Source: Liquorilactobacillus vini DSM 20605 (GTDB lineage Bacteria; Bacillota; Bacilli; Lactobacillales; Lactobacillaceae). From it: a stretch of DNA of 64,000 bases. The stretch spans positions 21,649 through 85,648 of the forward strand of contig NZ_AHYZ01000183.1 of NCBI RefSeq assembly GCF_000255495.1. The letters are read 5' to 3'. The translations under genes and the position numbers were made by a program. Of this stretch, positions 46,890 to 55,642 are shown piece by piece; within the stretch, counting starts at the first letter, position 1, and every line of letters begins with the position of its first letter. The notes below the pieces were generated by a model, which made no database searches, was not told the DNA's origin, and saw only the letters and a list, made by a program, of their open reading frames with translations.

Positions 46890-49019
46890 TTAAATAATTT
46901 TGAAACTTTGTATTAAACCACTTTGTGAATCAAAACCAACTTTTAAACGATAATTTCCCGGATCAAGCCGGCTTTTTAAATCGCGATGAATATATGCTAA
47001 ACGGCTAAGTGGCAAAGAAATTTCGACTTCTCTGATCTCTTTTGCCTGTAATTTGACTTTCTGAAAGGCCTTAAGTTCCCACAATGGACGAACTGTTTCT
47101 CCAACAACTTGTTGACTGTAGACTTGAATAACTTGCTTAGCAGCAATATCTGAGTGATTCTCGATCTTTACTACTACTTTAATTGTATCCGACGCTTGAT
47201 AAGTTTTCTTATCCAACTTGCTCTCGTGTAATGTCGTTTTAGCAAAACCTAGTCCATAACCAAAACAAAAAGCAGGCTGATTTACTTGATCAATATATTT
47301 TGAAAGATACTTATTTTCTAAATCACTCTGATCACCAGTCAATGGGCGACCAGTCCGGTAATGATTGTAATAGAGCGGTATTTGCCCAAGATCTTGCGGG
47401 AAAGTCATTGGCAGCCGACCGCCAGGTTCTTCTTCTCCTAAAAGAATCTGAGTCAAAGCTGCCGCCCCACGACTACCTGGAAACCACAGCAGCAACAAAC
47501 CACTACTGCTTTTAACAAGCGGATCCAACACCAATGGTCTCCCAGTAATCAAAACTGTAATGACCGGCTTGTTTAACTGCTGCAGTTGTCTCAATAAAGC
47601 CAGCTGTTCTTCTGGAAGCTGTGGATGTGTCATACTGGTTGCTTCACCGCTTTGCTGAGCTGATAAGCCAAGACAAGCAACAATTACATCCTGTTGTTTT
47701 AACAGTTGCAGATCAGCCGTTTGCAACTGTTGATTTTGAACAGATGAAACCCTGGTAAATTTTGCTTGCAAAGCTGATTTAATCGTTGGCGTTTCAGCAG
47801 TTTTTCCTTGCCAAGACCAACTGCCCAGTAAATCTGGATTATTTGCATAATTTCCGACTAGACCGATTTTACAATCTTTAGCTAATGGCAAAAGATCATT
47901 TTTATTTTTCAGTAAAACTGCTGACTCAACCGCTGCTTGTTGAGCAAGCTGTAAATTTTTCGTTGTCAAGTTTTGTTTTTCAGCCCGTTGAGCTAATCCG
48001 CGAAACGGATCAGTAAATAAGCCGAGCGATTCTTTAAAGTTTAAAATCCGTTCAGCAGCTTGATCAATCAGTTTTACTAATTTTGAACTTGGATTCTTCT
48101 GAGCAGTTAACTTTAAATAAGCCATTGACATCATATCAATGTCGACGCCAGCTTTTAAGGCTTGCTGGGCTGCATCTTGAAGATCAGCAGCTGTTCCATG
48201 AGCAACCATTTCGCCAATTGCATCCCAATCTGAAATCAAAAGGCCCTGAAACCCAAGTTCACGACGCAAAATATCTCGCATCAAATGATAATTTCCAGTA
48301 GCTGGCTGGCCTTGAAAGGTATTGAAAGCCGTCATAACTAGAGGAGCTCCGGCATCAATTGCTGCTTGATAGCCGCTTAAGTACTGATCACGCAAACGCC
48401 ATTCAGAAACATCAACCGTATTGTATTCACGACCAGCCTCAACGGCCCCATATCCAGCAAAATGTTTAACACAGGCAGCTACATGTTCAGCATCAGGAAT
48501 TTTTTGCTGGCCTTGGATCCCCTCAACGCTTGCTTTAGCTAGTTGACTGTTTAAAAATGGATCTTCACCGTTAGCTTCCATAACGCGCCCCCAGCGAGGA
48601 TCGCGAACCAGATCAACCATCGGTGCAAAGGTCACGTGAATTCCTCCAGCCGCTGCTTCCCGAGAAAAGAATTCGCTAACCTGTCTGACTAACTGTGGAT
48701 CAAAACTCGCAGCTAAAGCCAATGGAATCGGAAAAATCGTCCGATAGCCGTGGACTACATCTGCCATAAACAGCAATGGGATTTTCAAACGACTCTTTCG
48801 CAAATAATTTGTCTGAATTTTTTTAACCTGCTCAAAACCAGAAACGCCTAAAACTGAACCAACCCGATAAAGATCTGCTGAGGATAAATTTTCTTGCTGC
48901 AATGGACCAGTAATTGCTGCATTATCACCAACAAAGAAATCTCCACTTAGTTGCGTCAGTTGGCCAACTTTTTCGGCAAAAGTCATTTTACTGATTAGTT
49001 CTTTGACAAATTCCGACAT
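46890..49019 (-). CDS. GH3 beta-glucosidase
   Basis: 709 residues, intracellular (no signal peptide). Two GH3 domains: the barrel with KHFAGYGAVEAGREYNTVD and the nucleophile Asp264 in LLISDWDAIGEM, then the alpha/beta sandwich with PGSRGAAALTQILLGEEEPGGRLPMTFP, and a C-terminal fibronectin-III-like domain. Removes terminal glucose from imported beta-glucosides or from the disaccharide left by the phosphorylase. First gene of the operon, with AAGGAG before the ATG. Confidence 0.92.
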   Translation of the reverse strand: MSEFVKELISKMTFAEKVGQLTQLSGDFFVGDNAAITGPLQQENLSSADLYRVGSVLGVSGFEQVKKIQTNYLRKSRLKIPLLFMADVVHGYRTIFPIPLALAASFDPQLVRQVSEFFSREAAAGGIHVTFAPMVDLVRDPRWGRVMEANGEDPFLNSQLAKASVEGIQGQQKIPDAEHVAACVKHFAGYGAVEAGREYNTVDVSEWRLRDQYLSGYQAAIDAGAPLVMTAFNTFQGQPATGNYHLMRDILRRELGFQGLLISDWDAIGEMVAHGTAADLQDAAQQALKAGVDIDMMSMAYLKLTAQKNPSSKLVKLIDQAAERILNFKESLGLFTDPFRGLAQRAEKQNLTTKNLQLAQQAAVESAVLLKNKNDLLPLAKDCKIGLVGNYANNPDLLGSWSWQGKTAETPTIKSALQAKFTRVSSVQNQQLQTADLQLLKQQDVIVACLGLSAQQSGEATSMTHPQLPEEQLALLRQLQQLNKPVITVLITGRPLVLDPLVKSSSGLLLLWFPGSRGAAALTQILLGEEEPGGRLPMTFPQDLGQIPLYYNHYRTGRPLTGDQSDLENKYLSKYIDQVNQPAFCFGYGLGFAKTTLHESKLDKKTYQASDTIKVVVKIENHSDIAAKQVIQVYSQQVVGETVRPLWELKAFQKVKLQAKEIREVEISLPLSRLAYIHRDLKSRLDPGNYRLKVGFDSQSGLIQSFKII

Positions 49020-49053
49020 ACTTTTTCTCCTTAAATTTAATAATCAATTTGTA

Positions 49054-49098
49054 GAAACGTTTCAATTAGATTATAAAGTATCTGTTTGAACTAGTCAA
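49054..49098 (-). promoter_or_regulatory. Promoter and LacI operator of the GH3-GH94 operon
   Basis: -35 TTGACT (49093-49098), 17 bp, -10 TATAAT (49070-49075). The palindrome GAAACGTTTC (49054-49063) lies just downstream, the same word as at 43721. A close match, GAAACGTTTA at 49151-49160, lies 97 bp upstream and could be a second operator. Confidence 0.7.
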
Positions 49099-49174
49099 CA
49101 CTAAATTGTTAGCGGATTCATCTTTTAAAAATCCCGTCATTTAATCTGTTGAAACGTTTATAGCAAAAAACACG

Positions 49175-49216
49175 CAAAAAGCCTTAAACTTATGACTAAT
49201 AATTCGTTTAAGGCTT
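49175..49216 (-). terminator. Terminator after galE
   Basis: 10-bp arms AGCCTTAAAC (49180-49189) and GTTTAAGGCT (49206-49215), with a U tract on the minus strand. It separates gal from the beta-glucoside operon. Confidence 0.8.
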
Positions 49217-49252
49217 AATAAAGAATTTTGAAATGGTTTATAAAATCATCAA

Positions 49253-50248
49253 TTAACGATCTGCATAGCCATTGGGATGAGTTGCATGCCATTTCCAAGC
49301 AGTTGCAATAATTTTATGAATATCATCAAATTGCGGGTTCCATCCCAAAATTTTACGAGCTTTATCGGAAGCAGCAATCAAAGTATCTGGATCACCAGGT
49401 CGTCTTGGCGCCATTTCGGCTGGAATTGGTTTGCCAGTTACTTCTCGAGCTGCTTTTAGAATCTCCATATTTGAAAAGCCAGTTGATGAACCAAGATTAA
49501 AAGCATCACTTTCATGACCTGCTTTCAAATAGTTAACTGCCAAAATATGAGCATCAGCTAAATCAAATGGATGAACATAATCACGAACATTGGTACCATC
49601 TGGAGTGTTGTAATCATTACCAAAAATCTTCAATTGATCTCGCTTGCCTGCAGCCACCTGTAAAACGATCGGCAACAAATGCGTTTCCGGATTATGATCT
49701 TCGCCAATACTGCCATCAGGTTTAGCTCCCGCCACATTGAAATAACGTAAAGCAACAAACTTTATCCCATAAGCCAAATCCGACCAATGCATAATTTTTT
49801 CCATCATTAACTTGCTTTCACCGTATGGATTGATGGGTTTTTGGGGATCAGTTTCTTTGATGGGCACGTTCTCAGGAATGCCATATGTCGCTGCTGTTGA
49901 TGAAAAGACGATTTTCTTAACCCCAACCTCATTCATAACCTCTAGCAATTTGATCATTCCAGCTGTATTGTTGTCAAAATACTTGAGTGGCTTCTCCATA
50001 GATTCAGCAACTAGCGAAAAAGCTGCGAAATGAATCACTGCTTCAATTGCTGGATTTTCAGCAAACACACGACGCATAAATGGCTGGTCAGCAATATCTC
50101 CTTGATAAAACTTGGCTTTTGGGCTAACAGCCGCTCGGTGCCCAGTAACTAAATTATCAACAACAACCACATCGACTCCTTGACTGACCAAGCGATCAAC
50201 CGTATGTGAACCGATATAGCCAGCACCGCCTAATACTAAAACTGCCAT
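49253..50248 (-). CDS. galE: UDP-glucose 4-epimerase
   Basis: 331 residues, short-chain dehydrogenase fold: GGAGYIGSH for [11 protein letters not shown] and YGESK for catalysis (Ser/Thr, Tyr, Lys). Interconverts UDP-galactose and UDP-glucose in the Leloir pathway. Start at 50248 has GAGGAGGAAG upstream. It follows galM by about 100 bp on the same strand and ends at a terminator. Confidence 0.95.
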   Translation of the reverse strand: MAVLVLGGAGYIGSHTVDRLVSQGVDVVVVDNLVTGHRAAVSPKAKFYQGDIADQPFMRRVFAENPAIEAVIHFAAFSLVAESMEKPLKYFDNNTAGMIKLLEVMNEVGVKKIVFSSTAATYGIPENVPIKETDPQKPINPYGESKLMMEKIMHWSDLAYGIKFVALRYFNVAGAKPDGSIGEDHNPETHLLPIVLQVAAGKRDQLKIFGNDYNTPDGTNVRDYVHPFDLADAHILAVNYLKAGHESDAFNLGSSTGFSNMEILKAAREVTGKPIPAEMAPRRPGDPDTLIAASDKARKILGWNPQFDDIHKIIATAWKWHATHPNGYADR

Positions 50249-50349
50249 TAAACTTCCTCCTCTAATCAATCATTAAAAATAATTTTCTTGAATTAAAATA
50301 TCATCTTCATTTTACCAGTTTATCCGTTTAAAGGATAGTTGACGTAAAT

Positions 50350-51354
50350 TTATGACTTCAGCTGCCGACAGCGAAAAATAATTTGATATTCTTTTTTTGC
50401 TCCATCCGCTAAAGCTATCTCATCATTCCATTGTGGGTGATTGATTGCATCCGGCAATGATTGAGCTTCCAAAGCCAAAGCATCAAAAACTTGATCTTGA
50501 TTCAAATCAGCCGTAAAAACGACTAACCCCGGGCGACTTGAATAGAGTTCCAGCTGCATCCCGCTTTTTTGATTTGTTAAAGTTGCAATTGGCTGTTGGC
50601 TATTTTTAACGACAAAGGCATCATCGATCTCAGACTTGCCAAACTGCTGATTGATTTCGGCTAATGCTGGTACTAGTAATTGACCGTGGTTAAAATCATA
50701 CCCTGTCTGCTGATTAGCTAGAAAATTGCCGGTTGGTAGTTTTGCTTGATCAAGCTCAAGTCGCTGTTGACTATTAATCGTTAGAAACTGATCTTGTAAA
50801 TCATGTTGAACAGGATTCAAGTTGAAATAAGCATGATTGGTTGGATTGAAAAGTGTTGCTCCAGCTGTTGTTCCACTAAATGTAATTTTAACTTGATTTT
50901 GCTCATCGAAAGAAAAAGCAACTTGAACTGACAAATCACCTGGAAAGCCATCCATTTTTGAGGTAAAGAGTTTTGTAAAAATTACCTCAGCAGATTTTTC
51001 AGTCTGACTAGCCGACGCTTGCCAATTCCATTTTGCAAAGCCGCCAGGTCCGCCATGCAAAGTATTTTGACCTTCATTTTGCGGCAACTGATAAACCTGA
51101 CCAGCCAGCTGGAACGAGCCATGACTAATCCGGCCAGCAACCCGACCAATGGTTTGACATAAATAAGTTGGAGTCGCAAAATAATCTTCCACACGGTCAA
51201 AATGGGCAAGCAAATTTTGACCATTAATCACCAAGCTCTGCCAAGTAGCCCCATAACTCAAAACATCAATATAATTTTTTTGCTGATTGATCAGCCGATA
51301 CTGAAATACTGGCTGTTTTTGAAAAGTCGCCACTTGTCGTTTTTTAATTTGCAT
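50350..51354 (-). CDS. galM: Aldose 1-epimerase (galactose mutarotase)
   Basis: 334 residues. Conserved NEGQNTLHGGPGGFAKWNW, FNPTNHAYFNLN with catalytic His, and the late Glu in ALEAQSLPDA. Converts beta- to alpha-galactose for galactokinase. GGAGGC precedes the ATG. Overlaps the end of galT by 11 bp, so translation is coupled. Confidence 0.92.
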   Translation of the reverse strand: MQIKKRQVATFQKQPVFQYRLINQQKNYIDVLSYGATWQSLVINGQNLLAHFDRVEDYFATPTYLCQTIGRVAGRISHGSFQLAGQVYQLPQNEGQNTLHGGPGGFAKWNWQASASQTEKSAEVIFTKLFTSKMDGFPGDLSVQVAFSFDEQNQVKITFSGTTAGATLFNPTNHAYFNLNPVQHDLQDQFLTINSQQRLELDQAKLPTGNFLANQQTGYDFNHGQLLVPALAEINQQFGKSEIDDAFVVKNSQQPIATLTNQKSGMQLELYSSRPGLVVFTADLNQDQVFDALALEAQSLPDAINHPQWNDEIALADGAKKEYQIIFRCRQLKS

Positions 51355-52834
51355 TTTTTGCCTCCGTTTGAATTCCGATAGTTGTTATAAATCGATCGAA
51401 TGCCGCTTGGCCTGACTGATCATTTTTGAAGACGCCCGCATCTTCTAAAACTCGCGTAAAAACTTGACCAACTGCATCTTGCAAAATTGCCGTAACATTA
51501 GCTTGATTAATGGCTCCAGCCTGTTGTTTGATCTGTTTAGCCCATGGCAAATGCTGGTCTGCAATTTGATTCGGCAAATCCAGTAAGAAGCGTTTAACTT
51601 CAGTTAGCTCAGGCACTAAGCGCGGTGGCAAGATTGCCAGTCCCATCACCTCAATCAAACCGATATTTTTCTTTTTAATATGCTGAACATCAGCGTGGGG
51701 ATGAAAAATTCCGGCTGGATATTGTTGATCCTGACGATTATCTCGCAAAACTAAATCAAGTTGATCAGCAGCACCTCGTTTACGCGCAATAGGAGTGATC
51801 GTGTGATGCAACTTTCCATCGGTTTCAGCCAAAACACTGACAGTAGGATCAGAATACTGTTGCCAACCGTCTAAGATTTTAGCTGCCAGCTCAATTAACT
51901 GTTCCTGATCTCGGCTGGTTAGCCGAATTACTGACATTGGCCAGTGCAAAATTCCTGCCTGAACTGCCGGAAAATCTTTAAAAACCACTTTTCTCCGCAA
52001 TTTGGCCTGATCCATTGCAAAGACATGCCGACCACCTTGAAAATGTTCATGATTCAAAATCGAGCCGCCAACAATTGGCAGATCGGCATTGCTGCCAACA
52101 AAATAAGTCGGAAACAAATCAAGAATCCTCAATAGCCGGGCAAAAGTCAGGCGCTCGATTTTCATTGGCTGATGTTGCTGATCAACGAAAATACAATGTT
52201 CATTAAAATAAGCATACGGTGAGTACTGCAGTCCCCAAGTTTCTTCAAACAACTTAAAACGAATCAGCCGATGATTGCTACGTGCCGGATAATTAAGGCG
52301 ACCTTGATAGCCTTCATTGCTAAAGCACAGTTGACATAACGGGTAACCACTGGCCTTTACTGTTTTTAACCGCGCTATATCACGTGGATCTTTTTCAGGT
52401 TTAGACAAGTTAATCGTAATTTCCAACGGCCCGTACGGCGAATTAAACTTAAAATACTTATTCTTCTTGATTTCACTAACTTTAATATAGTCACTTGCCT
52501 GGCTCAAATGATAAAAGTAATTTAAAGCTGCAGTTGAACCTTGCTGCTGATACTTCTGCCAAAATTTTTGATTCAAGCGGCTCGGGGCTGGTACTAAAAA
52601 GTCCATTAATTGAGCTTTTAAAAGTGACTGCTGTTGTTTGGTTAAGCGGTCATCATAGTTTTCCACCATTTTAGCGACTAAAGTTAATAAATCAGTTTGC
52701 CTAAAATCACCAGGCAAATCTTTCTCACCTAACAAATTCAATAATCGATTATATAAATAGGTGCGATCCATTTCCGTATAATCACTTGCCGCAATTATTC
52801 GGTTAACAAATTCTCCCAATAAGCTTGCTTGCAT
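51344..52834 (-). CDS. galT: Galactose-1-phosphate uridylyltransferase, class II
   Basis: 496 residues, the long class II form usual in lactobacilli. NEHCIFVDQQHQPM, VGGSILNHEHFQGGRH with the active-site His-x-His region, and FHPHADVQHIKKKNIGLIEVMGLA. Exchanges UMP between UDP-glucose and galactose-1-phosphate. It starts 13 bp after galK. Confidence 0.95.
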   Translation of the reverse strand: MQASLLGEFVNRIIAASDYTEMDRTYLYNRLLNLLGEKDLPGDFRQTDLLTLVAKMVENYDDRLTKQQQSLLKAQLMDFLVPAPSRLNQKFWQKYQQQGSTAALNYFYHLSQASDYIKVSEIKKNKYFKFNSPYGPLEITINLSKPEKDPRDIARLKTVKASGYPLCQLCFSNEGYQGRLNYPARSNHRLIRFKLFEETWGLQYSPYAYFNEHCIFVDQQHQPMKIERLTFARLLRILDLFPTYFVGSNADLPIVGGSILNHEHFQGGRHVFAMDQAKLRRKVVFKDFPAVQAGILHWPMSVIRLTSRDQEQLIELAAKILDGWQQYSDPTVSVLAETDGKLHHTITPIARKRGAADQLDLVLRDNRQDQQYPAGIFHPHADVQHIKKKNIGLIEVMGLAILPPRLVPELTEVKRFLLDLPNQIADQHLPWAKQIKQQAGAINQANVTAILQDAVGQVFTRVLEDAGVFKNDQSGQAAFDRFITTIGIQTEAKNAN

Positions 52835-52847
52835 TTTGATCCCCTTC

Positions 52848-54014
52848 TTAAGCTAAACGTTTAGTTCCAGCAGCAATTTGGGCAACATAAAAACTGGGCG
52901 CATAACCGATCTTTTGTTGATAAACTTTGGCAACTTCTTTTTTGAAGACTGGTACTTGCTTGGCGGCAACTAAGGCAATTGCACAGCCGCCAAAACCTGC
53001 GCCGGTTATTCGCGCCCCCAAAACTCCTGGCTGCTGCCAAGCTGTTTGCACTAAAGTATCTAGTTCTTTGCCGGTAACTTGATAATCATCGGCTAACGAA
53101 ACATGAGAAGCATTCATTAATTTGCCAAATTCTGCTAAATCGCCATGATCAAGTGCTGCCTTAGCTTTTAAGGTCCGCTGATTTTCAAAAACTGCATGGC
53201 GAGCTCGTTTACGACAAGTTGGCTCTTGGATCAAATAGCAGTTTTCATCAAACGCGGAAATACTTAATTCACCCAAGCTTTTGATTGCCAACTTGGTCTG
53301 CAAGTCTTTTAACGCGGTCTCACATTCCTGCCGCCGTTCATTGTATTTAGAATCAGCCAGTTCTCGTTTTTTATTGGTATTCATGATCACAATAACGTTA
53401 TCTTCTAAGTTCAAATTAGCATACGCATATTCTAAAGTATTGGTATCTAACAAGATAGCTTGATTAGCCTTACCCATGCCAACCGCAAACTGATCCATAA
53501 TTCCTGATTTGGCACCGATGTATTCGTTTTCAGTTTTTTGACCAAATTTAATCAAATCCAGCCGGCTAACTTTGAATCCAAATAGTTCATTAATCATTAC
53601 CCCAGTCAACAATTCTATTGAGGCAGATGATGAAAGTCCAGCACCATTTGGTAAATTACCATTGAAGTAAAGATCTGCTCCACTTGGCAGCGAATAACCT
53701 GCGGCCAAAAATTGTCGAATCATGCCTTTAGGGTAATTAGCCCAGTCGTCGGCTTGATCATATGTCAGCTCGTTTAAATCAACTTCAATCATCCCCAGTT
53801 GGCTGAAATTGGCTGAATAAAGGCACAGCTTTTGATCATCTCGGCGCCTGATTGCTCCATAAGTCCCCAAACTCAAAGCACACGGAAACACGTGACCACC
53901 ATTATAATCCGTATGCTCGCCAATTAAGTTAATCCGGCCTGGTGAAAAACAAGCCAAATCTGGTCGATCGGCAAATTGTTTTTTAAATTCATCTTCTAAT
54001 TTAGCTTTTTCCAA
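52848..54014 (-). CDS. galK: Galactokinase
   Basis: 388 residues, GHMP kinase: PGRINLIGEHTDYNGGHVFP, GNLPNGAGLSSSASIE for ATP, GAKSGIMDQFA, and GARITGAGFGGCAIAL. Phosphorylates galactose. It begins with TTG at 54014, GGAG lying about 10 bases upstream. First gal gene, 81 bp after the LacT-LacG chimera; a 9-bp intercistronic hairpin lies between and no convincing promoter is seen, so it is probably expressed from the lac transcript. Confidence 0.95.
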   Translation of the reverse strand: MEKAKLEDEFKKQFADRPDLACFSPGRINLIGEHTDYNGGHVFPCALSLGTYGAIRRRDDQKLCLYSANFSQLGMIEVDLNELTYDQADDWANYPKGMIRQFLAAGYSLPSGADLYFNGNLPNGAGLSSSASIELLTGVMINELFGFKVSRLDLIKFGQKTENEYIGAKSGIMDQFAVGMGKANQAILLDTNTLEYAYANLNLEDNVIVIMNTNKKRELADSKYNERRQECETALKDLQTKLAIKSLGELSISAFDENCYLIQEPTCRKRARHAVFENQRTLKAKAALDHGDLAEFGKLMNASHVSLADDYQVTGKELDTLVQTAWQQPGVLGARITGAGFGGCAIALVAAKQVPVFKKEVAKVYQQKIGYAPSFYVAQIAAGTKRLA

Positions 54015-54036
54015 AATATGTCATCTCCATAATTCC

Positions 54037-54059
54037 AAACTTAAAAAAGCTTTAAGTCT
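54037..54059 (-). promoter_or_regulatory. Intercistronic hairpin before galK
   Basis: AAACTTAAA (54037-54045) and TTTAAGTCT (54051-54059), 9 bp with one wobble, no U tract. It may set the level of gal expression relative to lac. Confidence 0.4.
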
Positions 54060-54095
54060 GCAAAAAGTTTTACAAATTTAAAGCCTAAAATATAA

Positions 54096-55604
54096 TCACT
54101 CGGTTTTTATTATAGTATTTCCTAGCTCACGATACCATAATGCACTCTTTTTAATCTCTCGAGCTTGTGTCTCAAAGTTAACATAAAATAGACCATATCT
54201 CTTATTATAACCATTTGCCCACGAAAATTGATCTTGTAGCGACCAGATAAAATATCCTTGAACGTTTACGCCTTCCGAACGTGCTTTAAGCAAAGCCGCA
54301 ACATGTTGATCAAGAAAATCGATTCTTTCATCATCATTAATTAATTTACCAATTCCTTTATATTTATCTTTATTTCCTAGACCATTTTCTGTAATGTAAA
54401 TCGTTTTACTGATAGGATATTCTGTGGCAACCCGTTTCAACATTTCATATAAACCTTGTGGATAAATATTCCAATCCCAATCAGTCGTTGGTACACTAGG
54501 ATTTTTAACGTGTTTGCCAATGCCTTTAAAACTAAAGGAAGATGTTCCCTTTTCACCGGTTCCATTGAAAGTATTACTACTATCACCTTTAAAATATTCA
54601 ATAAATGATGGTTGATAATAGTTCAGACCAAAATAATCATTTTGATTAGCTGCTTCCTTTAAAATATCCATATCATCTGGTTCAATTTCTAATTTAGCAT
54701 CATTTGCCGATAAGATTTCATTAATAAGTGACATAGTTTTTTCTGAATATTGACCTTTGAAAGTCCCATCTAACAAAAACCGATTCATAAAAGCATCTTC
54801 AAGTTCGGCTGCGTGACGATTTTTTTCATTATCTGGATAGGGATACACTGGTTGCAAGACATGAATTAATCCAATTCTTCCTTGATAATTTTTCTTTTTA
54901 AACTGATTTACAACTCTCGCATGGGCTAATAACTCATTATGTTGCGCTTGGATAGCCTTGCTTACATTAAAATGCTCATTAGGTGGAAAATTCCCTTGAA
55001 TATACTGAGAAAATGCTAATGAAATAAGTTCGTTGATCGTAAACCAATTTTTAACTTCCGAAAATTCTTTGAAACAGAAATCTGCATAATCGACAAAATA
55101 ATCAATATTTTGTCGATTCAGCCAATCACCATCGTTAAATAAATTCTCAGGAGTATCAAAATGATGCAATGAAACATAAGGAGTTATTCCATTATCAAGA
55201 CAACACTTAAAAAGCTTATGATAATACTCTATTCCTTTTTTATTTGGAACTGAGATTGCTTGATATTTTTTAGCAATTAACCGTTTGTACATTTGATAAA
55301 CATGGTCAGTCAAGGTCACATAAATGTAGTTTAAAAGTGGATATTTGTAATCATTTTTTGCTGAATCAATAACATCAAAAGTTGTTAAAACAATATCCAA
55401 GGGAACATCTTTTAATAATGACATAAATTTCTCTAATTTTTGATCAGTGAGATAAATGATTTTTTCGACATTTCTTGAACTTATTGTTTCACCTTTTTGT
55501 CGTTTATAGCCAATGCCTTTCCCTTGAGCAATTGCTTCTCTCCCCTTTCCCAAACTGACAAGCAAACTGTTATTGTCATATATTCGTTTGATCACAAGCA
55601 ACAT
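54096..55604 (-). CDS. In-frame chimera: LacT/BglG antiterminator N-terminus fused to truncated LacG
   Basis: 502 residues from two unrelated proteins. Residues 1-55 are a BglG/LicT CAT RNA-binding domain (LLVIKRIYDNNSLLVSLGKG, GKGIGYKRQKG). About 65-115 is the start of PRD1, including its first regulatory His in LTDH. From about residue 118 it is a 6-phospho-beta-galactosidase: LHHFDTPENLF, FTINE (acid/base), DWDWNIYP, YITENGLG (nucleophile) and SWANGYNKRYG (phosphate site). LacG normally has about 90 more residues at this end, including strand 1 and its sugar-binding Gln; the rest of PRD1 and PRD2 are also absent. The junction is near 55245-55265 with no stop or shift. A strong GGGAGGTG site precedes the ATG. 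The enzyme half is probably inactive; the CAT part could bind RNA. Confidence 0.85.
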   Translation of the reverse strand: MLLVIKRIYDNNSLLVSLGKGREAIAQGKGIGYKRQKGETISSRNVEKIIYLTDQKLEKFMSLLKDVPLDIVLTTFDVIDSAKNDYKYPLLNYIYVTLTDHVYQMYKRLIAKKYQAISVPNKKGIEYYHKLFKCCLDNGITPYVSLHHFDTPENLFNDGDWLNRQNIDYFVDYADFCFKEFSEVKNWFTINELISLAFSQYIQGNFPPNEHFNVSKAIQAQHNELLAHARVVNQFKKKNYQGRIGLIHVLQPVYPYPDNEKNRHAAELEDAFMNRFLLDGTFKGQYSEKTMSLINEILSANDAKLEIEPDDMDILKEAANQNDYFGLNYYQPSFIEYFKGDSSNTFNGTGEKGTSSFSFKGIGKHVKNPSVPTTDWDWNIYPQGLYEMLKRVATEYPISKTIYITENGLGNKDKYKGIGKLINDDERIDFLDQHVAALLKARSEGVNVQGYFIWSLQDQFSWANGYNKRYGLFYVNFETQAREIKKSALWYRELGNTIIKTE

Positions 55605-55642
55605 TTATGTTCACCTCCCTTGATTTTGACTGAACCATATAA

